DNA of 17,173 nt from JBJXGC01 sp046154545 (GTDB lineage Bacteria; Chloroflexota; Dehalococcoidia; Tepidiformales; Tepidiformaceae). Within the stretch, counting starts at the first letter, position 1, and each line of letters opens with the position of its first letter. Shown in pieces: positions 8,701 through 14,932 of this stretch. A program made the translations under genes and the position numbers. The notes beneath the pieces are model-generated. The model did not search any database. It saw only the letters and a list, made by a program, of their open reading frames with translations, and had not been told where the DNA came from. Location of the stretch: the NCBI GenBank assembly GCA_046154545.1, contig JBJXGC010000340.1, positions 1-17,173 of the forward strand, in the 5' to 3' direction.

Positions 8701-9104
8701 CAGTCCCTCGACCGGCAGGCGGCGGCGTGGGCAGGATGAGCCGCGCGCGGCTGCACGGCGCTCCACGGCAGCACCCGGCAGAGAGGGCGAGCAGCGCAGG
8801 CGCTTCGCCCAGGACAAAGGATTCTCGTGTATCTAATCATGGCTCTTGACAGGGGCACGATGCTAAACTACCGTCCCGCGGCATTCAAGGCGGCGGAGCG
8901 CATTTTGTTCAGCGAGGACGGCGGGTTCCAGCCGTCCAGCGGCGGATTGCGCCCCGCGATCGCATCTCGAAAGCACTGCGCCTGGGATTGCGCTCTTGTC
9001 GGGACGGGAACCCGTGACGGCGAAGAGCCCTGCGAACGGCACGAAATAGAGATCCAACGTGCAGCTGCAACGTAAAACAGATAAGAGCATTCTTGGAGGG
9101 GACT
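8701..9104. other. Divergent intergenic region between importer operon and solute-binding protein gene
   Basis: A 404-base stretch with no convincing gene. On the minus-strand side it contains the permease leader with a 14-base self-complementary sequence, AGCCGCGCGCGGCT (8739-8752). On the plus-strand side there is a TTGACA at 8846-8851, a hairpin-forming pair GGACGGC/GCCGTCC (8916-8922 and 8931-8937) and the near-palindrome ACGTGCAGCTGCAACGT (9057-9073) about 30 bases before the start codon. If the TTGACA is a true -35, the solute-binding protein mRNA has a leader of roughly 230 bases. I could not find a convincing minus-strand promoter. Confidence 0.55.
8832..8874 (+). promoter_or_regulatory. 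Probable promoter box upstream of the solute-binding protein gene
   Basis: A perfect TTGACA lies at 8846-8851. Seventeen bases further is TACCGT (8869-8874), a poor -10; TGCTAAACT (8861-8869) looks like an extended -10 but is too close to pair with this -35. The 22 bases at 8832-8853 match those at 11329-11350, ahead of the BTAD regulator, in 18 positions. The shared bases include a TCTAA block and a TGGCT block before the TTGACAGG. Confidence 0.45.
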
Positions 9105-10781
9105 ATGGAATCAGAAATCTGGCAACGGATAAACGCGCGCGCTAGCCGGCGGCGAGTACTCAAGGGCGGTGCGGTCTTGGGCGCTGGCGCCGCAGGGATG
9201 GCGCTGGTGGGCTGCGGCGACGACGACGCGACGCCCGCGGCAACGAGTTCGCCCGCTGCTGGCGCGACGACCACCACGAGTGCGGCCACGGCGGCCGTGG
9301 CGGCGAAGCCCAAGGGCGAGATCAAGATGGCGCTCGTGACGCTGGGCGACCAGTCGAGCGACCCGGCCCGCCAGAACGCTGGCAACAACCTGCCGATCAT
9401 TAACTCCTGCTTCGAACAGTTCGCGCGCATGGGGGCCGACGGGAAGCTCAAGCCCGGCATCGCCAGCTCGATGGAGGAGACGCCGGATCACCTGCAGTTG
9501 ACCTTCAAGATCGACCCGAAGGCGAAGTTCTGGGACGGCTCGAAGGTGACGGCCGAGGATGCGGTCTGGAGCTTCCAGCGCTGGGTCGCGCAGAAACCGC
9601 TGGATACGTATGCCGGCCAGGCTGCGCCGCTGATCGACTCAGTGACGGCGACCGACGAATCGACGGTGACGGTAAAGCTGAAGAAGCCGAGCGTGCTCCG
9701 TCTGCGCTGGGCCGGGGCGTTCGCCCCCCAGGGCTGGAACATCGCCTCGAAGGCCTACTACGACAAAGTCGGCGAGGATTCCTTCAAGAAGATCCCCATG
9801 GCCACCGGGCCCTACCGGGTCACGGCCAACGAGCCGCAGGCGTTCGTGGAACTCGAAGCCATCGAAAACCACTGGGCTATCCAGGCCCAGATCGCGAAGA
9901 TCCGCATTGAGCTGGTGCCGGAGCAGGCCACCCGCGTCGCCCGTATCCAGACCGGTGAAGCGGCCTTCGCCGATGGCGTCCTCGGCCCACAATTGGCCGC
10001 CCTCGAAAGCGACAGCAAGCTCCAGATCTACGAGAGCGCGGCGACCGCGAAGGCGACCGTGTACTTCCACTCGCCCGACCAGGCGCCATACAACGACGTC
10101 CGCTTCCGCAAGGCGCTGGCCCTGCTCATCGATCAGAAGACGATCATCAAGTCGCTCTTCCAGAATCATGGGACGGAAGCGCCGTCGGCCCACGTCTTCA
10201 CGATTGCTGATGAATACGACAAGAACATCATGCCAACCCAGGCATTCAACGTTGAAGAGGCGCGCAAACTGCTCGCCCAGGCCGGGCTCACCGGCGGCAC
10301 GAAGGTCAAGATCAACGGCTACGACTCATCCTCCGTCCAGCTCATCCCCGACACGATCGTCGCCGTCGCGAACATGTGGAAGAAGGAGAAGATCGACGTC
10401 GAGATCGTCCAGACCGAAGCCGGGGCCTACTTCGAGAAGTACCGTGCCAAGCAGGTCGGTGACCTTGCCGTCCTCGGCTCTGGTGCTGGCACCAACGGCG
10501 AAGCGTCGCTCCTCACCTTTTACGCCAGCCCCGCCGCCTACGGCGCCCCGGTGCCACAGTCGCTCCAGGACAAGATCAAGGCTATCGGCGGCGAGTTCGA
10601 CGAGGGGAAGCATAAGCAACTCGTCCAGGACGCATTCAAGCAGATCCTCGACGAGGCCTGGAGCATCAGCTTCCCCTACAGCAACTCCATCTGGGCCGTC
10701 CGCAAGGACAAGGTGAAGGACTGGAAGCCGCTCCCGGGCAACGCCTACCCGGCCAGCTTCTACACCATGGTCCCCGCGTAG
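9105..10781 (+). CDS. Extracellular solute-binding lipoprotein, family 5 (peptide-binding OppA/DppA type)
   Basis: A 558-residue receptor that captures peptides or related solutes outside the membrane and delivers them to the divergently encoded importer. The N-terminus has a Tat-like motif SRRRVLK (residues 14-20), a small-residue hydrophobic core and the lipobox LVGC with the lipidated Cys at 37. A Thr/Ala/Ser-rich flexible spacer follows. The mature part has family 5 signatures: LKPGIASSMEETPDH then LTFKIDPKAKFWDGSKVTAEDAV (seen as the WDG and TAEDAVWSF motifs), later TGPYRVTANEPQAFVELE, and FRKALALLIDQKTI. The ATG at 9105 is preceded by GGAGGGG; a TTG at 9093 in frame overlaps that binding site and is rejected. 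Ligand specificity is not readable, but the neighbouring deacylase suggests peptides or acylated amino acids. Confidence 0.92.
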   Translation: MESEIWQRINARASRRRVLKGGAVLGAGAAGMALVGCGDDDATPAATSSPAAGATTTTSAATAAVAAKPKGEIKMALVTLGDQSSDPARQNAGNNLPIINSCFEQFARMGADGKLKPGIASSMEETPDHLQLTFKIDPKAKFWDGSKVTAEDAVWSFQRWVAQKPLDTYAGQAAPLIDSVTATDESTVTVKLKKPSVLRLRWAGAFAPQGWNIASKAYYDKVGEDSFKKIPMATGPYRVTANEPQAFVELEAIENHWAIQAQIAKIRIELVPEQATRVARIQTGEAAFADGVLGPQLAALESDSKLQIYESAATAKATVYFHSPDQAPYNDVRFRKALALLIDQKTIIKSLFQNHGTEAPSAHVFTIADEYDKNIMPTQAFNVEEARKLLAQAGLTGGTKVKINGYDSSSVQLIPDTIVAVANMWKKEKIDVEIVQTEAGAYFEKYRAKQVGDLAVLGSGAGTNGEASLLTFYASPAAYGAPVPQSLQDKIKAIGGEFDEGKHKQLVQDAFKQILDEAWSISFPYSNSIWAVRKDKVKDWKPLPGNAYPASFYTMVPA

Positions 10782-10895
10782 ACGGCGATGAGTGAGGCGC
10801 CCGCGGCACGGCTGGCCGGGCTCACGGGCCCTCGACCTCGCTGATGAGTGCGGCCGTTATCTGTGGCAACATCTCGCCGGCCTTGGCGCCGGTGT

Positions 10896-10932
10896 CCTTG
10901 CGGCCGGACCACCTTGTGGTCCGGCCGCAAGG
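10896..10932 (+). terminator. Perfect 17-bp hairpin, probable terminator after the solute-binding protein gene
   Basis: CCTTGCGGCCGGACCAC (10896-10912) and GTGGTCCGGCCGCAAGG (10916-10932) are exact reverse complements around a CTT loop. The stem is very stable. There is no T-run after it on either side, so if it terminates transcription it is not the classical enterobacterial kind. It lies 115 bases after the stop codon, between two plus-strand transcription units. Confidence 0.6.
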
Positions 10933-11264
10933 CTGATCGGCCCCTTCCGCGGAGCTTCGAGCGGCCCGGGAGGCTCCCTCTCCTGGGCCGCATAAGCCCG
11001 GAACGACCGCGGCGTGACGCTCAACCTGGCGACCGCTTTTCGACCGCGCGCCGCTATCGCCCGCGAGGATCTGCGAGAGTTCATGCGGCAGGAACTCCAG
11101 ATACCCGGACCAAGTTCCGGGCCAGCGCCTTCTTCCGTTAGCCAGCCGGCTGCGACACCGGCTGGTGCGAGCGCTGCCGATTCCGCCGCCGCAGCGGCGA
11201 GGCGCACGTGACGCTCTGCTTACCAGATAGGCGAGCCACCGGGCCGTGGCGCCGCATCGGGCAT

Positions 11265-11285
11265 TCCTGAACGCCTCGTTCAGGA
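11265..11285. repeat. Perfect 9-bp inverted repeat ahead of the BTAD regulator promoter
   Basis: TCCTGAACG (11265-11273) and CGTTCAGGA (11277-11285) are exact reverse complements separated by CCT. The element ends 57 bases before the TTGACA box. Its size and position would suit a dimeric regulator's operator, or a small hairpin; the sequence alone does not decide. Confidence 0.5.
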
Positions 11286-11328
11286 TCGACTGGCCGATGC
11301 AAAACCGAACGCTGTTACTTTGCCCATA

Positions 11329-11373
11329 TCTAACACTGGCTATTGACAGGCCTGCAGCGGGGTGACTCATACT
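11329..11373 (+). promoter_or_regulatory. Probable promoter of the BTAD regulator gene
   Basis: A perfect TTGACA at 11343-11348 is followed after 19 bases by CATACT (11368-11373), which matches the -10 consensus in four of six positions; the spacing is longer than ideal. The 22 bases at 11329-11350 match the box upstream of the solute-binding protein gene in 18 positions. The regulator's start codon is about 105 bases downstream. Confidence 0.5.
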
Positions 11374-11477
11374 CAGGCCGAATTTTTGAGCCAGCCGCCG
11401 CCCCCGGACCAGGGGCGGACTCTGTGCCTGGCCGAGCGCGCCGGATCGTTGGCGTGAACCCGGCACAGGAGGTCCCA

Positions 11478-12404
11478 GTGACGCATTCAATGCGGGTCTG
11501 CCTCTTCGGCAACCTCGTCCTCACCGCGGCCGGCGACGACGCACCCGTCCCGCTGGAGGCGGCGAAAGCCCAGGAACTCTTCGCCTATCTCCTGCTCCAT
11601 CGCGGCCGCCACCATCGCGAACTGCTCGCCGGTGTCCTCTGGGCCGATCAGCCGGCGGCGCGGGCCCGGCAATACCTCAGAAAGACGCTCTGGCAGCTCC
11701 AATCGACGCTCAACGCGGGCCCACACTGTCCGGAGGATGGCGTGCTCCGCGTCGATGGAGAAGATGTCGCCATCAACGAGGACGCCGTCCTCTGGGTCGA
11801 TGTGGCGAGCTTCGAATCAGCCTGTAACGGTGCTCGAGGCGTACCCGGGCGCCAACTGGAAACGGCCGCGGCCGCCGCCCTGCGCTCGGCTGTCGCGCTC
11901 TACCGCGGGGAACTACTGGAATCCTGGTATCACGACTGGTGCCTCGTCGAGCGCGAGCGCTTCCAGCTCATGTATCTCTCGGCCCTGGACAAGCTCGTAG
12001 GCTACTGCGAAGCGCACGGCGAGTATGAAGCTGGCCTCGATTACGGCCTCTCCATCCTGCGGTGCGACCGCGCCCGCGAGTACACGCACCGCGCCCTGAT
12101 GCGTCTCCACTTCCTTGCCGGCGACCGCACGGGCGCGCTCCGCCAGTTTGAACGCTGCTGCGCTGCCCTGCGTGAGGAGCTCGATGTGGCCCCCTCGGCG
12201 AAGACGGTGGCGCTCTACGAGCGCGTTCGCGACGGTGCCGGGCCTGCCGATGCCGAGCCATCGCCAGCCCTGCCGGTCCTGCCGGGGGCAGCCGGTGGCC
12301 AGGGCCTTCTGCCGAAGTTGCGGCAGCTCCGGAGCCTCCTCCAGTCGATAGAGCGCCAGCTCGCCCACGAAATCGAGACCCTCGACCAGGCCCATCGCCG
12401 CTGA
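11478..12404 (+). CDS. BTAD/SARP-like transcriptional regulator
   Basis: A 308-residue protein. Residues 5-100 form an OmpR-like winged-helix start of SARP/BTAD regulators: MRVCLFGNLVLTAAG, then PLEAAKAQELFAYLLLHRG and VLWADQPAARARQYLRKTLWQL. Residues about 108-253 are the bacterial transcriptional activator domain, a TPR-like helical repeat with the hallmark AHGEYEAGLDYGLSILRCD, HRALMRLHFLAGDRTGALRQ and LREELDVAPSAKTVALYERV. After a Pro/Ala linker, residues 275-308 form a predicted amphipathic or coiled helix. There is no NB-ARC or other sensor module, so it is of the short SARP type. The GTG at 11478 has AGGAGG five bases upstream; an in-frame ATG four codons later is a weaker choice. It precedes the AAA/DUF4157 genes on the same strand and may activate them. 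Confidence 0.88.
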   Translation: MTHSMRVCLFGNLVLTAAGDDAPVPLEAAKAQELFAYLLLHRGRHHRELLAGVLWADQPAARARQYLRKTLWQLQSTLNAGPHCPEDGVLRVDGEDVAINEDAVLWVDVASFESACNGARGVPGRQLETAAAAALRSAVALYRGELLESWYHDWCLVERERFQLMYLSALDKLVGYCEAHGEYEAGLDYGLSILRCDRAREYTHRALMRLHFLAGDRTGALRQFERCCAALREELDVAPSAKTVALYERVRDGAGPADAEPSPALPVLPGAAGGQGLLPKLRQLRSLLQSIERQLAHEIETLDQAHRR

Positions 12405-12557
12405 CCGCGGTCCCGGCCTGTCCCCGCCGCCCCGCCGCAGGAGCGCTGCCGTGCGCCGCCGCCATGCGCCAGAGCACGAGGACGCGGGAACGGCCGGGGA
12501 TATGGCCCGGCAACGCCCGCGGAACCCCCGTTTCGTAGAGTCTGGCCAGGCTTGTCG

Positions 12558-12830
12558 ATGGAAGACGGAGATGACGGCTACCCACCAGACGATGCGGCGC
12601 CAAACGCCCGCAGCCATGCCTTCGTGGTCCGGCTCTGGATTGAAGAGACCGGCAGACGCGGCGGCACGACCTGGCGCGGCCACATCACCCACGTCGCCAG
12701 CCAGGAGAAACGCTACCTCAGGGAGATCGATGACCTTGTCCTCTTCGTCATGCCCTACCTTCAGCGTGTCGGCGTGCGGTTTAACCGCTGCTGGCGCGCC
12801 CGCCAGTGGCGGCAGGGGCTGAAGCGGTGA
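12558..12830 (+). CDS. Small unknown protein with WRGHITHV motif, coupled to the AAA+ ATPase gene
   Basis: A 90-residue protein that I cannot assign to a named family. The first 18 residues are acidic and Pro/Asp-rich. Then comes a compact, probably alpha/beta part: AFVVRLWIEE, TTWRGHITHVASQEKRYLRE, and a hydrophobic helix IDDLVLFVMPYLQRVGV, ending in a basic tail with three Trp (residues 79-88). The WRGHITHV strand followed by 'RYL..IDDL..FV.PYL' looks like a conserved small domain rather than a chance frame. Its stop overlaps the ATPase GTG as GTGA, which supports expression. An in-frame TTG at 12552 would add two residues. No strong binding site precedes either start. Context suggests an accessory role in the injection-system-type operon. 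Confidence 0.65.
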   Translation: MEDGDDGYPPDDAAPNARSHAFVVRLWIEETGRRGGTTWRGHITHVASQEKRYLREIDDLVLFVMPYLQRVGVRFNRCWRARQWRQGLKR

Positions 12831-14932
12831 CCAGCCTGGACGGACGGTGGACGGGTCACGGCGTCGCCTGGGACCAGCTCGTACCCGCGCTCGAGCGCCT
12901 CGACACCCTCCTCTCGGCCGCCCTCGATCGGGCGCAGGATGTTTATGGCCCCGGGGCCGCACTCGATCAGTTCCGTGGGCTGTACATCAGTGAGACCGAG
13001 CCCGCCCAACTGCTTGAACGCCGCGCTGGCCAGCCGCTCCTCTGGAGCCCGGGCGCCCCGGCCACAGCGCCGTTCCCCCGGCTGCGCGAAGCCTTCGGCC
13101 TCTCGCCGTTCGATTGCGATGTCGTCCTCCTCGCGCTGGCGCCTGAATTGGACCGCCGCTACGAGCGCCTCTACGCCTACCTCCAGGACAACGTGAGCCT
13201 CCGCCTCCCGGCGATAGACCTCGCGCTCAACCTGCTGTGTGCCGACGCGGCGGAGCGCATCGAGCAGCTTGACCGGTTCTCCCCACAGGCGCCGCTCGTT
13301 GCCCACCGCCTGATCACCCTTGCCGATGGGGGCGGCGCCGGTCTCGGGCGGACGTTCAGGCTCGAAGAGCAGGTCACTTCGTTCCTGCTCGGCAGCTTCG
13401 CGATGAGCGAGGCGCTGGCCCCCCACTGCCACTTCCGGGAGCCGGCGCACCCCGTCGCTGAGCTGGCCGTGTTCGAGGAGGAAGCGCGCGCGATTGCCCG
13501 GGCACTGCAACAGGACGCCGCCGGCGCCCGTGTCATCGACATCCACGGCCACGACGAAGCGGGCCGCCTGCTCCTCGCCGATGGCATCGCCGCGAGCTGT
13601 GGGGGGCCGCTTCTCGTGCTCGACCTCGCCTCACTCCTCCGGTCGGGGGACTTCACCGGCCTGCTCCGGCTCTTCCTCCAGGCCGCCCGGCTGAGCGGCG
13701 CGGTCCCCTGCCTTGCCAACTCCGATGCGCTGGCCGGTGACCCGGTGGCAGCCCGTTGGCTGGCCGGCGAAGTCGCCCGCTGGCCGGGCGTCACCGCTCT
13801 TGCCGGCGAGGCCCGGCTGGACCTTCCGGGCCTGGAGACCGTCCCCGTCGCGGTCGGCGGGCTCGACTTTGGCGCGAGACGGCGGCTCTGGGAGGCTCAG
13901 GCCATGCGCCGTGGTGTTTCGCTCCCGCCCCCCGCCCTTGATGACCTCGCCGCCCGTCTGCGCCTCACGGCCGGCCAGCTGGATGACGCGGTCGCTGACG
14001 CGTGGTGGCAGGCCCAGTGGCGCGCCGCCGCGGCCGGCGAATCTGATACAGGCTCCGTTGAGGTTACGGTCGATGATCTCTACGCGGCCGCCTGCGAGCG
14101 CTCGACGAGCGAGCTGGCGGCGCTGAGCCAGCGGCTGCGCCCTTCGCTCGGGTGGGACGACATCGTCCTCCCCGGCGACGCCAGCGAGCAGCTCCGGGAG
14201 CTCTGCTCCCGCGTCGCCCGGCGGCGCACCGTGCTCGACGACTGGGGCTTCGGCCGGCGGCTTTCACTCGGCAAGGGGACAGCCGCGCTCTTCTCCGGCC
14301 CGCCCGGCACCGGCAAGACGATGGCCGCCGAGATCGTCGCCGCTGAGCTGAAGCTGGACCTCTGCAAAATCGACCTCTCGAGCATCGTCAGCAAGTACAT
14401 CGGCGAGACCGAGAAGAACCTCAACCAGGTGTTCCGGGCGGCCGAACGCGCGAACGCGATCCTCTTCTTCGATGAGGCCGATGCGCTCTTCGGCAAGCGC
14501 TCCGAGGTTCGGGACTCGCACGACCGGTACGCCAACATCGAGATTTCCTACCTCCTCCAGAAGATGGAGGAGTACGACGGGGTCGCCATCCTCGCCACGA
14601 ACCTGCGGCAGAATCTGGACGAGTCGTTCATCCGCCGCCTCGCCTTCACCATCCACTTCCCCTTCCCCGACGAAGAGAGCCGCGCCGCCATCTGGCGGAC
14701 AATCTGGCCCTCCGCAACCCCACTCGCTGCCGACGTCTGCCCCGAGGCGCTCGCTCGCCGGTTCAAGCTCGCCGGCGGCAACATCAAGAACATCGCCCTC
14801 GCTGCCGCCTTTCTCTCGGCCGAAGACGGCAGCGACGTGACGATGGCCCACCTCGTCCGCGCGACCCGGCGCGAGTACCAGAAGCTGGGCAAGGCGATGG
14901 CGCCGGCGGAACTCGATGAGGTGCCCGCATGA
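12827..14932 (+). CDS. AAA+ ATPase of the eCIS-associated type (CDC48-like, Afp15-like)
   Basis: A 701-residue ATPase. Residues about 1-215 form a helical N-terminal region with DQFRGLYISETEPAQLL and LREAFGLSPFDCDVVLLALAPELDRRYERLYAYLQD, typical of ATPases encoded with extracellular contractile injection systems. Residues about 230-400 look like a degenerate first ATPase module (IDIHGHDEAGRLLLADGIA in place of a Walker A). The active module has Walker A GPPGTGKT (491-498), Walker B AILFFDEADALFG (544-556), sensor 1 N592, paired arginines R603/R604 as arginine-finger candidates and GGNIKN (650-655) near sensor 2. In eCIS such ATPases are thought to help particle assembly or cargo handling. The GTG at 12827 overlaps the small gene's stop, and its own stop overlaps the next gene as ATGA. 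A GTG seven codons upstream is the alternative start. Confidence 0.88.
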   Translation: MTSLDGRWTGHGVAWDQLVPALERLDTLLSAALDRAQDVYGPGAALDQFRGLYISETEPAQLLERRAGQPLLWSPGAPATAPFPRLREAFGLSPFDCDVVLLALAPELDRRYERLYAYLQDNVSLRLPAIDLALNLLCADAAERIEQLDRFSPQAPLVAHRLITLADGGGAGLGRTFRLEEQVTSFLLGSFAMSEALAPHCHFREPAHPVAELAVFEEEARAIARALQQDAAGARVIDIHGHDEAGRLLLADGIAASCGGPLLVLDLASLLRSGDFTGLLRLFLQAARLSGAVPCLANSDALAGDPVAARWLAGEVARWPGVTALAGEARLDLPGLETVPVAVGGLDFGARRRLWEAQAMRRGVSLPPPALDDLAARLRLTAGQLDDAVADAWWQAQWRAAAAGESDTGSVEVTVDDLYAAACERSTSELAALSQRLRPSLGWDDIVLPGDASEQLRELCSRVARRRTVLDDWGFGRRLSLGKGTAALFSGPPGTGKTMAAEIVAAELKLDLCKIDLSSIVSKYIGETEKNLNQVFRAAERANAILFFDEADALFGKRSEVRDSHDRYANIEISYLLQKMEEYDGVAILATNLRQNLDESFIRRLAFTIHFPFPDEESRAAIWRTIWPSATPLAADVCPEALARRFKLAGGNIKNIALAAAFLSAEDGSDVTMAHLVRATRREYQKLGKAMAPAELDEVPA

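Larger units (their letters stand above)
10782..11477. other. Long non-coding spacer between the transport block and the regulator/eCIS-type operon
   Basis: About 700 bases without a convincing gene. It contains a 17-bp hairpin (10896-10932), a shorter CCAGCCGG/CCGGCTGG hairpin (11142-11149 with 11158-11165), a 9-bp inverted repeat (11265-11285) and a TTGACA promoter box (11343-11348). A minus-strand open frame across 10822-11490 has no recognisable domain, is Arg/Ser/Gly-rich and overlaps the regulator's start, so I treat it as chance. Confidence 0.6.

Noticed and set aside
8827..9075. 82-codon plus-strand frame in the solute-binding protein leader
   Set aside because: Starts upstream of the probable promoter, lacks a binding site and has no recognisable features.
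10822..11490. 222-codon minus-strand frame in the long spacer
   Set aside because: Arg/Ser/Gly-rich, no domain, crosses the hairpin and the regulator's promoter and start; most likely chance, though a decayed gene cannot be excluded.
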